Origin: Euprymna scolopes
Taxonomy: Eukaryota; Mollusca; Cephalopoda; Sepiida; Sepiolidae
Length of the DNA: 64,000 nt
Direction of reading: 5' to 3'
Assembly: GCA_024364805.1 (NCBI GenBank)
Contig: CM044503.1
Location: 28,580,679-28,644,678 of the forward strand
Positions within the stretch are counted from its first letter, which is position 1. Each line of letters opens with the position of its first letter. Of the stretch, positions 46,787-58,557 are shown piece by piece. Made by a program: the position numbers and the translations under genes. Below the pieces are notes generated by a model. That model saw only the letters and a list, made by a program, of their open reading frames with translations. It had not been told where the DNA came from and ran no database searches.

Positions 46787-46790
<4 letters not shown>
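45516..46790. other. Unclassified region with a duplicated coding-like segment
   Basis: The minus strand of 45790-45920 (TKDKLLEQQVASCLVQTCAQSHAD) and of 46270-46385 (PEKQVACCLIQKHAQNHADEAST) encode similar peptides about 470 bp apart, so a module is duplicated here. 45955-46090 resembles 49735-49870 (gaaagatcctcaagttc against gaaagattttcgagttt, then gaaacgtt). Family unknown; it may belong to a transposon N-terminus. Confidence 0.4.
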
Positions 46791-46822
<32 letters not shown>

Positions 46823-47148
46823 CAAGTCCCCACGTATCAAGGCCTGGAAGCCACTCAAAGATAAGGGTTAATGAGTAGTCAAGGGAACCATGTCATAGAA
46901 ATCGTTTGTAGTGGAAATTTGGTAAATTGGATTACATAAGGGGATAGCTCTTCAAGAATTTCTTTACGTTGTACTTGAAGACAACCATATTGTAGTCAGT
47001 TGGAAAGTAGGAATGTGGAACAGTTCAACAGTCATGCAGTTCTTAGAAAGAAGCTTTGTTCATGGAATCTATGTTTAGGTTTAGGCACAGATAACGAGTG
47101 GGGGAAATTATTGATAGTGGTTTCAGCTAGGAAAGTGGTTTTCGTGAA
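46791..47148 (-). mobile_element. LINE copy C, 3' part
   Basis: Same family as 55905-58551. The tail is a long T run on the plus strand (about 46790-46816) followed by the family 3' end (cgtatcaaggcctggaagcc). The LINE breaks at ttcgtgaaa, where mariner remnant 2 starts. Confidence 0.75.
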
Positions 47149-47452
47149 ATCCCCCATCCTCCCTACTCTCCTGACCTTGCACCCTCTGACTTTCACCTCT
47201 TCCCAGCCATGAAGTTTTTGAAAGAAAAGCGTTTTCCAGATGATGCAGCCTTGATTTCTGAAGTCACGTTGTGGTTGGAGGACCAACCTGGGGTTTTCTA
47301 CAAAAACGGTCTCCAGAGCTGCATCAAACGATGGGAGAAATGCATAACTCTTGGCGGTTCCTATGTAGAGAAAGACTAATAACTGTGCCAAGTTTCGTTG
47401 TTCTACTGCTATTGGAAGTGGGTCAGGTGCATTACTTATTGCACACCCCTCA
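47149..47452 (+). mobile_element. Mariner-like transposon remnant 2 (3' half)
   Basis: The plus strand encodes the C-terminal part of a mariner (SETMAR-like, DD34D) transposase without a stop until its natural end: HPPYSPDLAPSDFHLF, KFLKEKRFPDDAALISEV and IKRWEKCITLGGSYVEKD. The third catalytic Asp lies in SPDLAPSDFHLF. A typical 3' terminus follows (ttacttattgcacacccctca), with TA at 47453-47454. The 5' half is missing, and the surrounding LINE has lost about 340 bp, so this is a rearranged join. Confidence 0.8.
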
Positions 47453-47454
47453 TA

Positions 47455-47757
47455 GAAGCTTGTCAAAGCATGCAGCCTCCCCAAGATGAGAACCATTCAT
47501 TTTGATTGATGCCAGACGGGGATTAGTGTTGATGATGTAAAGATAGAAGCTTGGTTTTAGATGCATTAAAATTAACCGGCCACCTCTTTCCCCATTGTAC
47601 CATGTGATCAAGATCAAAGGAAAAAGAATCAGAGAGAACTTGGTCGTTTACGGCCTTTGAAGTGTTGTCATAGGCAGTAGTGTCGTCAGCATAAATGTGT
47701 ACAAATGATCTTAGGATGTGATTTGGGAGATCATTTATGTAGATCAGGAAGATAGGT
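47455..47757 (-). mobile_element. LINE copy C, 5' part
   Basis: LINE sequence resumes at gaagcttgtcaaagcat after the mariner end and continues to the point where LINE copy D was inserted (about 47757). Confidence 0.7.
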
Positions 47758-48905
47758 TTTTTTTGTTTTTTTATACATAGGCATCGCCACTTATCAAGGC
47801 CAAGAGGCCACTCGAGGATAAGGGTTAAAGAGTGTACAGTAGAGATTGGACAATATAGTAATTGTTAGTGATGGAAATTCGGTAAATTTGTTAACAAGTA
47901 GAATGGCTCATCAAGAACTTGTTTACGTTAGACTTGTAGACAACCATATTGTAGTCAGCTGGAAAGCAGGAAAACGGAAGACAATTCCACAGGCGTGCAG
48001 TTCTAAGAAAGAAGCTTTGTTCATGGAATCTACATTTAGGTTTAGGCACAGATAAAGTTTGGGGGGAATTATTGATAGCGTTTTCAGCTAGACAAGTGTT
48101 TCTTGTGAAAGTTTGGCGAGGGGGGACTATAGATTGAAGCTCAGTCTAACACTTTCCATGAAAATAACGATACAGCAGAGACAAACCTGCAACTTCTCTT
48201 CTGTGAGATAGAGGTTGCAGGGAAGAGAAAAGGACATCTCCTACAAGGCTACAAAGTCTATTTTGAACTCTATCAAGGCAGGATAAGTCCTTTCTAGCAG
48301 CTCCTGCCCAAATGTGGCAACAGTATTCCATCCTTGGACGTACCTGGCTCTTATATAGATAGAGAATTGCATCAGCAGTGAGATATCTACTGGATCGATA
48401 GAAGGATCCCACCACTTTTCCAGCAGCCTTGGCAACAGATTTGATGTACGTGTTCCATTCAAGATCAGGAGTAAAGGTCAAGTCCAGAAGCTTGTCAAAA
48501 CTTGAGGCCTCCCCAAGACGAGAGTCATTCATTTCAATTGATGCCAGATGGGGATCAGAACGTTGATGATGTAAAGATAAAAGCTTGGTTTTAGATGCAT
48601 TAAAAGTAACCAGCCACTCCTTCCCCCATTATACCATATGCTCAAGATCAGAGGAGAGATAATCGGAGAGAACTTGGTCGTTTACTGTCTTAGATGTGCT
48701 ACCATAGATGGTAGTGTCATCAGCATAAATGTCTACGAATGATGTAAGGATGTGATTTGAAAGAATGATTAATATAAATCAGGAAAAGAGTTGGGCACAG
48801 GATGGACCCCTGAGGGACTCCAGCATTAATACTGTGAGCTTCTGATTTTTGCCCATCAACTACTACTCTTATGAACCTATCAGAGAAAAAAATGATTTAA
48901 TAATT
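47758..48905 (-). mobile_element. LINE copy D, inserted next to or into copy C
   Basis: Starts with its own T-rich tail (about 47757-47772) and the family 3' end (ccacttatcaaggcca). It runs back through the C-terminal segment (LLDLTFTPDLEWNTYIKSVA, AILYLYKSQVRPRMEYCCHIWAGA near 48240-48500), the YADD region (about 48720) and GVPQG (about 48810), then stops at a 5' truncation near 48905. The C-terminal stretch is open over 128 codons, so it is one of the younger copies. Confidence 0.8.
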
Positions 48906-49077
48906 CCAAGATGGCGATCTTCAACGTGCTGTCATAAAAACGTGTTTTCCGCTGTAAAAAAAAAAACTACTTGATCAAATTAAGTGTATTGGGGATATAA
49001 CCTTTTTTTTTCAATATTTTCATTTTTTAATGTCTTTATCAAACTGTACAAGTGCCGAATTTTACATAGTACTTTAT
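48906..49077. other. AT-rich stretch
   Basis: Nothing recognised before the SINE insertion. Confidence 0.35.
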
Positions 49078-49707
49078 CCAGTACAATAATGGTCCTGGAT
49101 ATGACCTTAAACTATATCCAGTGGTGAGGCCCCATCTTGCGGGCTTTGGGTAGTGGTGTGGAGCCACCCTTTAATTGCCATTGCTCCCAGGTCCACTCTG
49201 ACCCGGAGTGGTAGTACGTGTTAGGGTCCCAACTATGGGTTAAATAGAAACCGACTTGAAAACAACAAATATATTCTATAAAAAAAATTTTCTTAAATCT
49301 TTGGATTCGGCATTAAATAACCTGAAAAGGGTTGATATGCCATAAAACAAAAGCAACCAACTTAAATTTAAATTATTGTCCACTTAGGTCTTTTTTTTTT
49401 TTTTTGTAATAATATTTCAATATTTCATAATTTGTTGAATAGAACATAATATTCAACATTATGATGTATTAATCTTTTATTAAACTAAAAGTATGGCTTT
49501 TAAAATGTTCAAGAAAAATAAAATTAATTTCATGAAAAAAAAAATGTTTTTATTTTTATTTTTTTAAAATCTGAGATGAGGCTTCATAAATTGAAAACAA
49601 CAAATATATTCTATTAAAAAAACTTTCTTCAAAATCTTTGGATTCGGCATTAAATAACCTGAAAAGGGTTGATATGCCGTAAAACAACCAACCAACCAGT
49701 ACAATAA
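49078..49707 (+). mobile_element. Chimeric SINE insertion with 3' transduction and template switch
   Basis: A single 606-bp insertion (49090-49695) between two copies of a 12-bp target duplication (ccagtacaataa at 49078-49089 and 49696-49707). Inside, in order: a full SINE; then the right-hand target duplication and flank of the SINE at 42.7 kb (to about 49592); then the 3' half of a second SINE (49591-49695) with its tail. The junction has the microhomology ttg. Confidence 0.8.
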
Positions 49708-50165
49708 CAGGTTCTGTTCAAAATTGTGTGCAGATTTCTGAATTTGACAGAAAGATTTTCGAGTTTCACCAGAGACACACCTGAAAAAGTTTGGAGATTA
49801 CAACAGGCGAAACGTTTTGTGAATCATACTTAAGATGAAAACAGTGTGTGAATAATTCCAAGAAATTCTGTTTTAATTGTTCTAATTAGCCGTCATTTAT
49901 AATTAACTGAATAATTTACTCCTCTATCTCTTAGCTATCTTTGTATTTTTCTTGCCATCTCCCACTCTATGTTGATTTAACCATTCTAGCGTTTCTTAAT
50001 GTCTTTGTGAACATTGAGAGAAAGAGTGATGTATGTCAAATAGATACTTCTATATAATAAGAATAGTAATTCTTCTATGTAATTATAAGGGTAATATAAA
50101 GAGACTTGTTAATTTTTTAGTGATGAAGAATGTCCAAAGATATTCTGTTTCATTTTTCTTTCAGT
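49708..50165. other. Unannotated stretch
   Basis: 49780-49830 (cacctgaaaaagtttgg ... caggcgaaacgtt) resembles the flank seen at the 3' end of Penelope-like elements and recurs in part at 46000-46040. Too short to call. Confidence 0.3.
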
Positions 50166-50169
50166 CAGA

Positions 50170-50900
50170 GTTCTCAGAAATCAAGGGGCCTTATACCTGG
50201 TGCTAACACTTGAACTCTACAGAGTGGAACGATAAAGAAAAAACTACAGCTTTCTTCTAAAGCTTTTATTGAAAAAATCAATATAGGTAGTTTGATTATG
50301 TAGCCGCCTTCAGCCTCAGTCACCGCCTCCATATGGGTCTGGAACTGGGAGCATGCCTTTTCCAAAAGTGCTAGTGGGAGCTCATGCATGGCGATAATCA
50401 AGCTGGCTTTGGTCATGTGGGAGGTCATGTTGGTGATTTTCTCGACTTATGACCAAACGAAGTAGCCACAACGGGTTCAGATCAGGAGAGGAGAGGGAGT
50501 GCAGTAAGAGAAGCGTATAAAGTTGTAGCATTTATTCTGAAGCCAAGCCTGGGTTTCTTTGGACTTGTGGGCCGGCACCAAGTCCTGCTGCCACACATAG
50601 GGTCTGCCAACGGCCACCTGATTGCATCAGGGGGTCACCACACTCTTCAGCACATCCCAGTACACTTTGGTATTTTCAAGCCGACTTTGAAAATATGAGG
50701 TGGCATGATGTGGCCTTCACTTGAAACCAAACCAAAGACCATAACTGTGGCTGGAAGCTTTTTTCATCACTCTGGGCACATCTGTTATTTGTGGCAATCC
50801 AGCAACGTATTTTAGGGGTGCTGGCAATGGTCTTGTTGACATAACTTGGATCAATAGAGAGCATGAGTTGTACAGTGGCGCATCTCCGATCTCACTCGTT
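50170..50900 (-). mobile_element. Mariner-like transposon remnant 3
   Basis: Minus-strand transposase pieces in several frames: TVMVFGLVSSEGHIMPPHIF (about 50740-50680), then a QQDLVPAHKSKETQAWL-type core near 50580-50530, SPDLNPL near 50480, and TKASLIIAMHELPLALLEKA with CSQFQTHMEAVTEAEGGYI (50400-50290). The order and motifs are those of a mariner transposase; frameshifts and stops kill it. A related family to remnant 1. Confidence 0.75.
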
Positions 50901-51100
50901 GAACATTGTCACTTTCAGACATGATAGAAGGCTCCTATCGCTCTTAGGATTTGTACACAACTGGCCAACTAATAGATGGTCTGCAGCAAAAAGAAAACCA
51001 GTTTTCATCAAACGAAAATGGAATCCTGTCGTCTTTTCTAGGGTGACAATTTTATCGTTCCAGTCTATATGAGATACACAGATATTCGAATATTCCATTA
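50901..51100. other. Unannotated stretch beside mariner remnant 3
   Basis: Could be the decayed N-terminal part of the transposon, but no motif supports this. Confidence 0.3.
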
Positions 51101-51104
51101 ACAT

Positions 51105-51573
51105 TCTTTATCTCTCAAACACTGAGTTTGTAAAGTTTGTAACATAATTTTCCTCTCCCAGCTGACCATTTAAATATGTTATTGTATATATTTCTTGTAG
51201 TCTCTTGATCTTACTGGATTCCAGAACAAAAATTCATCCAATCTGGTAGAGTATCAAGCTTTGTGCTATTGTGTAGCTAATATTATTTGAAGAAAGTGCA
51301 CCATTCCTCATAAAAGCCAATGGTGGTTAATCATATCGAGGAAATCATTTTTTTGCTGCAAATACTCTTATTTTAAATATTTAGCCCAGGTTTGCTTTCA
51401 GGGAAAAGTATCCTCATGCCAGGTTGTTCTGAAAAAAACCCATACAAAGAGACTTTAGATACCTGAGGATAGTGTCTAATAGGCATTCAAGTTCTCTTTG
51501 AATTTTCAAATGAAATCAAAGTATCAATAGGGCTGGTGATCACATATTTTTTTCTAAATAACTGGTCACACGT

Positions 51574-51620
<47 letters not shown>

Positions 51621-52210
51621 GGTTTTGCTAGTTCATCACTTAAAGTTTGCTACTTGAAGTACTTGCAACATTAATTTAAAATAAACGTTTTTAACTTTAT
51701 CATGAACACATCTTTCATTTATTTGGTTGGTTGTTTTTGTTTTACGGCATATCAACCCTTTTCAGGTCATTTAATGCTGAATCCAGTTATTTTGAAGAAA
51801 AATTTTTTAATAGAATATATTTTTTCAAGTCAGTTTCAATTTAACCCATAGTTGGGACCCTAACACGTACTTCCACTCTGGGTCAGAGTGGATCTGGGAG
51901 CAATGGCAATTAAAGGGTGAATCCACAGTCTCCAAATCCCGCAAGCTGGGGCCTCACCATCGGATATAGTTTAAGGTCATATCCAAGACCGTTTTTCATT
52001 TAGATAAATATTTGAGTAACTATATATGGGCTAAGATCAAAGTGTAGTATCTGTTTTTCAGATGCTGCACTTCAATTTCTTGTTCTTTCTCAGTGGAGGA
52101 GCAGTCCTTCATGACTGAGACAATTTTTATTTTTGTTCTTTTTCTCCACGTTAAAAAACGACCCTGGTGTCTAACTCTTTCCCGTGGGGAGGCATTGTAA
52201 ACAGGAACTA
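51105..52210 (+). repeat. Unclassified ~1.1-kb repeat R, copy 2
   Basis: Collinear with 34010-35490 but interrupted by a long A run (51578-51617) and a SINE (51722-51993) instead of a solo LTR and MITE. Its end (ccacgttaaaaaacgaccct, then gtgtctaactctt) resembles the units at 16966-17165. Confidence 0.65.
51713..52002 (-). mobile_element. SINE copy (42.7-kb family), reverse
   Basis: A reverse copy of the SINE at 42743-43009, with a worn 3' tail (ttggttggttgttttt on the plus strand) and a 9-bp target duplication (tttcattta at 51713-51721 and 51994-52002). Confidence 0.8.
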
Positions 52211-52615
52211 TAAAAGAGAAGAAAATAAAGAAAAAATCAATTTGCCTTTTCACTTGAAATTTAGAAATAGATTGCAACATTTTGAAAATCAAGTTAGTTC
52301 CTTTCAAGAAAGGAACATTTGAACATACATGACTATTGAACAAAACAATATTGCAGAACAACTATTATATTAAAATCAGAATAATAATGATATTTAATTA
52401 ATAAAATCTGTTTTTCAAAATCAGTATGCAAATTAGTTAACCTTGCTGCTGATATCACATATACATAAGCAGTATATATATATAAAAAAAAAAGATGTAT
52501 CCATTTTGTAAAGTTTATTTCATTTGAAATAGGGTGTTTTGATTTTACTATGAGCAGAGAAATGGGCACAATTTTGACATTTATTCATTTAGATGTTCAT
52601 TTTATTTTATTTTTT
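52211..52615. other. AT-rich stretch, nothing recognised
   Basis: No feature found. Confidence 0.35.
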
Positions 52616-54345
52616 TTATTCAACTTTCACCCCAAACAAGGCACAGTACCACTTTGAAGTAAGGGGCTACTATCAGGGACATAAGTTGCAGGGATATTAA
52701 GGGAGATGAGCAGCAAGATGTCTGTTCACATTACACTTGAACTTCTGCATGTCAGTACAGTTGGGAAAGCAGAATCCCGGAAGGAGGTTCCAAAGTCTAG
52801 CAGTTCTGCGGAAGAAACTATTGGAGTAGAAGGCTTTCTCACGCCTAGGGATCTCTACTGTGTAGGGGTGGGATTTAGTTGCTTGTCAGGTTTGTCGGGG
52901 GTATTTATTTCAAGGGGATACAAGTGCTAGTAGTTCGTAAGAGCATTCACCATTAAAATACTTGTAGAACAGGCAGAGGGATGCAGCATTTTGTCGATGG
53001 AACAGAGGCTGAAGGTTAGATGACAGTTCAGGACCTATCATGTTCGCAACTTTCTTTTGAACCCTGTCTAGGATTGAGAGACTAGTAGCAAATGCACCAG
53101 CCCATATGTGAGAATAGTACTTCATACATGGGCGAATGGTGGCCTTATAGAGGTACAGGATACTTTCAGGCATAAGTAGCTTTCTAGCACAGTCGGGAGA
53201 GGCCACCTTCTTCGCAGCAGCCTTGGCAATGCTCTCAATTTATCTGTTCCAGTTCATGTTCCCTGTGAATGTTAGACCAAGGAGTTTAAAGGAAATACTT
53301 TCAGGTAATATGTTTTGGGCCATTTCTATTGGTGGTAAAAAGGGTTTCTTGTAATTATTGAAGGAAACAAGCCTAGGCTTGGCAGCATTGAATGTGACCA
53401 TCCATTTTTGTTCCCATTCCACTACATTTTGAAGGTTTTCCGCTAGTGTTTCTGCCATTTCCTTAGATATGTGTTTATTTGTTTTCCCCTCGTGTCTGTT
53501 ATAGAGAGTGGTGTCATCAGCAAATATAACCATCTCAGAAACAATTTAATTCATTTATGAATGTTAGGAATAATAAAAGTCCAAGGATAGACCCCTGCGG
53601 TACTCCCACATTTATATCATGTTGTTTAGATGTACGAATGTCGAGGATTTTTCTCTTACTTACTTAAAAAGTCTCGAGTTGTAAACCATGTTTAGTTTCA
53701 GAACAGTTTCCGATGGTTAGTTGTCCTATACTAGCCATGGAGGTGACTGGTTCTCAGACAGTTCTTGAGTTGGAAGCCACAGAGCAAAAGATTCTTCCCG
53801 TGTTGACACAAAGAAAACATGTGAAGTTTCTACAGAAAAGGTTTAATTTTTATGGAGCAATTCTGGTTTCTGATTGGTTGGTAGCAGAACGTGAATTAAT
53901 TTGATTTGTCAGTTCCTAGCAGCATCATTTATAAATAGAATCTCCCCACCATACCCCCATTATGAGTCAAAAATATTGCAACAAGAAGGATTAAATTATG
54001 TTATGTATTCTCCCAGTGATTCCATATGATCTGATTTTCTTGAGAAGACCATCGTGCCATACCCTGTCATAAGCCTTAGATATATCTAGGACTACCGTTC
54101 TACCCTCCCCCGCTTTGCCAGTGAATTTAGAGATTACAGTTTGGATATCTGCTGTGGCTCATGCTTGCCTAGGTCCATATTGTTGGTCGGTCAGAAGTTT
54201 AGCAGCTGATTAATTATAGACTCAAATATTTTTTGGCAAAAAGTGTGGAGGGGGGCTAATGGGGTGATAATTTAATGGGTCAGTTCTTTCGCCAGAATTC
54301 TTGAAAACTGGTACCACAGAAGCAGTTTTCCAGAAGAGAGATGCT
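52616..54345 (-). mobile_element. Second LINE family (Jockey/CR1 group), split by an insertion
   Basis: Minus strand, in coding order: KTASVVPVFKNSGE region (about 54330-54270); SKAYDRVWHDGLLKKIRSYGITG (about 54085-54010); KRKILDI and VGVPQGSILG (about 53655-53575); FADDTTLYNRH (about 53530-53500); KWMVTFNAAKPRLVSFN; and a C-terminus with LYKATIRPCMKYYSHIWAGA, ILDRVQKKVANMIGPELSSN and LFYKYFNGECS (53200-52930). It is a different family from the 55.9-kb LINE, with several stops and shifts. Both ends are truncated or worn. Confidence 0.8.
53668..53994. mobile_element. TTAA-flanked 327-bp insertion in the second LINE
   Basis: The LINE frame breaks at TTAA (53664-53667) and resumes after TTAA (53991-53994). 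With the insert taken out the two LINE halves stay in the same frame. TTAA duplication is the mark of piggyBac-type transposons, but the insert ends (aaagtc...agga) are not clear inverted repeats. It holds a tata-like tttataaatagaa near 53930. Confidence 0.5.
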
Positions 54346-54641
54346 GACCTAAGAAATCTATGTCTAGTAATAATGTATATATATTATTATACAGTGTTGA
54401 TTTTAAAGATGGACATGATTTTTATAAGGCTCCATGAATTCAATTTTTTAATATTTGTTTTGAATGACTAAATTCAATTTTTTTTTTAAGTGATACAAAA
54501 TCTTTGTCATTAAGTGATGATGGTGTTAATGTTCTATTTTCAAACTGTTTATCACCACTGACACCACAGATTTTTAGAGTATAAATGACTTAAAAAAAAA
54601 AGAAAGAAAGAAAAATGCTTATGCTCTTTAAAATCACAATG

Positions 54642-54696
<55 letters not shown>

Positions 54697-55579
54697 CTAA
54701 CAAGGAGGTGCCCAGTGTTGCCCAGTTGTAAAAAAAAAATTGTGACTGGATGTTGATCGGTTGTAAAAAAAAAAAAAATGTGACACTGGGGATGGGGGCA
54801 TTGCCCAGTCATTAAACAAAATTGTGAGGGGGGGTGCATAAAATGCACTTAAATATGATAATTTATGACAGCAGGGTTGGGGGGGTGGTCATCAGCCAGA
54901 AGCAAAACCGAAAGTAAAATTTTGTAAGCATAAAAAAACAGATGCGTACAACGTGCGAACTTACAAAGCATAAGAACCATAAACGAGCATCCTATCCATC
55001 GGACTAAGATTCTAACGATGCTATCACATTGTAAATTTATCTACTTAAAAAGAAAGAAACTCGTGTTTGTGTATGTGTGTTAAGGATTCAGCGTCGTAGC
55101 AAAGATTTTTACATGACCCTCCCTTTAAATAAAACAACATTTCTACATGAAATAATTGACTGTTTTATTCTAATTTTTTTTTATATTATTCAAGCCAGAG
55201 CATGTATTTGAATTCCCAACTCCATAGCCATAGAGTATCCATTTTCAAATCAATCTTTATTTTATAATAAAAAGTGTTTGGAATGAGGGAATAATTTAAT
55301 TAATTTTCTAATAAAATATAAGTTTTGTTCTTTTTCCAAAATATTTTTAGGCATGGTGTTGAATTTAAAAAAAGAAAAGGTGGGGCAACAAAACCCATTG
55401 CTAATGTCTCCAGAAAAAAAAAAAAAAAAAATGGTGCCAAGTGTTGTTGCCAGTAGTGGTGGTGTGGAAGTTGGTTTCATCATTTCTTTGATCTTACTGT
55501 TGATTATTTTTCCAGTTATTTAGTCAGCATTTTAACATTTTCAAGAAATTTCTTTCTCTATAAAAAATGGACGTTAGTC
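54346..55579. other. Unannotated stretch with a TA microsatellite
   Basis: (TA)n at 54642-54692. Near 54700-54790 a tgcccag...ttgtaaaaaaaaa block occurs twice. No gene. Confidence 0.45.
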
Positions 55580-55795
55580 ATTTATATAATATATTATTAT
55601 ATATTTTATATAATTTAAATAATATATTTATTTATAATTTATAATTTAAATGATATATTTTATATAATTTAAATGATATATTTTATATAATTTATATAAT
55701 ATATTTTATATAATTTAAATGATATATTTTATATAATTTAAATAATATATTTTATATAATTTATATAATATATTTTATATTATTTAAATTATTCA
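55580..55795. repeat. A/T-only minisatellite
   Basis: About eight imperfect units of 23-26 bp built on tatataatttaaatgatatatt. Almost no G or C over 200 bp. Confidence 0.8.
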
Positions 55796-55904
55796 GACTA
55801 CTATCACTTCACTTCAAAATAAAATTCTATTTTTTAATGCAATTACATGTGAACACTATATAAAAATTGGCAGAAAGATGAAAATATCTCAAGTGAAGAC
55901 CGTA

Positions 55905-58551
55905 ATTTACTGTATATGTGCTTCCGGGTTGCACTTGCTTACACCACTGCATTTATATTTGCCCTCTATCGCCCCCACAACAGCGGAGTTGCTCTCTTTA
56001 AGAGCATATCTGAGAAAATTGACCACATCCTGTCTGCTCATCCTTCGGCTAACATCCACATTTGTGGTGACTTCAATGTCCGCAATGGACTCGAACAAGA
56101 CAGATGATGATGGGAGGTTGTCATGATTTCGCCATTGCCTATGACCTCACCCAGATTGTTCACAAACCCACCCGTGTGCCTGATACTTCCGGTCAGTACG
56201 CTAGCCTTCTAGACCTTTTTCTCACAACTTCCCCTAAGCTATGTTCATGTTCCGTTCTCCTCTGGGATCTTCCGACCACTCGGTTGTATCAGTTAAGATA
56301 AAAATGAAATGCAATAAGTCTTCACACGTACCTCTCCACCATACCGTATATCAATACTCTATGGCTGACTGGGATAGCTTCCGTACATTTATATCTGATC
56401 TACCCCTACATTCCATGTTTAAAAAGGATGTGTCCTCCATAATATCAGACCTGACCTAATGGTTAATTATAGGCATAGACCGATTCATTCCATCCAAAAA
56501 ATTCCAACAAAAACCTAACAGTCAGCCATGGTTCTCCCCAGAATATGCTGCTGCCATCACACACAGAAATCACTTTTTCCATAGCTACCAACGTAGTAGA
56601 TGTACTGAGACTAAAGCTGCTTTCAGGACTGCCAGCAACCACTGTGAAAGAGTAATAAAAAATGCAAGAGAGCTATATGTTCAATCCGTTAAATCCAAAG
56701 TAGCTGAGCAGCGGCTTGGTTCCCACCAGTTCTGGCAAATAGCAAACCGGATCCTGAACAGAAGCATGCATTCTATCCCAACCATCATCAATGGACCTGA
56801 GATCATCTTGTCAGCATCAGATAAGGCCAAACTATTTGCTAAGAACTTTGCAGCTAATTCTACCCTATGTGACGAAAGCCATCAACTTCCCATATTTCCC
56901 GCTGTAACAGACAACATGCTATGCAACATACAAATATCTGTGCGTGAGGTCGCCAAGCTAATCAAGAACCTTGATTCCAGTAAAGCAACTGGCCCTGACA
57001 GCATTCCATTTATAGTGCTGAAAAAGCTCCAACCAGAAATTGCCCCCATACTTACAAAACTGTTTAAGTATTGCCTTAAGGAGAAGTGCTTCCCAACACC
57101 CTGGAAAACCTCATCAGTATGCCCTGTATTTAAGAATTCAGGTGATAAGTCGTCTCCCTCTCAGTACAGACCAATAAGTCTTCTGTGTGTCATGAGTAAG
57201 TTGCTGGAATCCATATTAAATAGAGAAGTAGTCAACCACCTCAGCAGAAATAAGCTTCTTCGTGACAGGTAATATGGTTTCCATTCTGCCAGATCTACAG
57301 CAGATGTGCTAACGGTTATATCTGATAGGATTAGTGAATCTCTTAACAAAGGCTTCCTCTCTAGGACAATTGCTCTTGACATATCAAAAGCCTTCGATAA
57401 GGTATGGCATAAGGGCCTACTTCACAAAATTTCCAGTTACGGTATAACTGGAAATGTTTTCTCAATCATTAAATCATTTCTCTCTGATAGGCTCATAAGA
57501 GTAGTGGTTGATGGGCAAAAATCAGAGGCCCTCAGTATTAATGCTGGAGTCCCTCAGGGGTCCATACTGGGCCCAATTCTCTTCTTGATCTACATCAATG
57601 ATCTCCTAAAACAGATACTTAAATCATTCGTTGACATCTATGCTGATGACACAACATTCTATGGCAACACATCAAAGGCCGTAAATGACAAAGTTCTCTC
57701 TGATTATCTCTCCTCTGATCTCGAGCGCATGGTACAGTGGAGGAAGAGGTGGCTGGTTACTTTTAATGCATCTAAAACCAAGCTCCTATCTTTATTTCAT
57801 CAATGCTGTGATCTCCATCTGGCATCAATACAAATAGATGGCTCTCGTCTAGGGAAAGCCCCATGTTTTGATAAACTTCTGGGCTTGACCTTTACTCCTG
57901 ACCTGAAATGGAACACGTACATCAAGTCTGTTGCCAAGGATGCTGGAAAAATGGTAGACTCCTACCGCTCCTGAAGATATCTCACTGCTGATGCAATTCT
58001 CTATCTATATAAAAGCCAAGTATGTCCAAGGATGGAGTACTGCTGCCACATCTGGGCAGGAGCTGCTAAAAACAGCCTATCCTGCTTTGACAGTGTACAA
58101 AATAGGCTTAGTGGGTGATGCCCTTTACTCTTCCCTGCAACCTCTCTCCTACAGGAGAGACGTTGTGAGCCTGTCTTTGTTTTATCATTACTTCCATGGC
58201 AAGTGCTTGTCTGAGCTCCAATCCTCGCCAATCTTTCACGAAAAACACCTGTCTAGCTGAAACCACTGTCAAAAATTTTCTCCACTCTTTATCTGTGCCA
58301 AAATGTAGATTCCATGAACAAAGCTTCTTTCTTAGAAATGCACGCCTGTGGAACTCTGTCCGTTTGCCTGTTTCCCACTTGACTACAACCTGGATATCTT
58401 CAAGTCCAACATAAACAAATTCCTGATGAACCGCCCCCTTAAGTAACACACTTTATCAAATCTCAACACTAACGTACTGTACACGCAATAACCCTTATCC
58501 CCTAGTGGCTTCTGGGCCTTGATAAGTGGTGACCACCTTGTAAAAAAAAAA
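55905..58551 (+). mobile_element. Best-preserved LINE (Jockey/CR1 group), copy F
   Basis: A 5'-truncated non-LTR retrotransposon. The endonuclease (55916-56300) has LYRPHN, HICGDFNVRNG and SDHSVV. A linker follows. The reverse transcriptase (56766-57974) carries CPVFKNSGDKSSPSQYRPIS, SKAFDKVWHKGLL (57388), GVPQGSILGP (57547) and IYADDTTFYGN (57640), then SKTKLLSLF. The C-terminal segment has YKSQVCPRMEYCCHIWAGAA. The copy ends with the family 3' motif (cttgataagtggtgac) and a short A tail. Breaks: frameshifts near 56100 and 56250, in-frame stops at about 56458, 57270 and 57972, and a frameshift near 58100. It was competent only in the past. Confidence 0.9.
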
Positions 58552-58557
58552 TCAACC

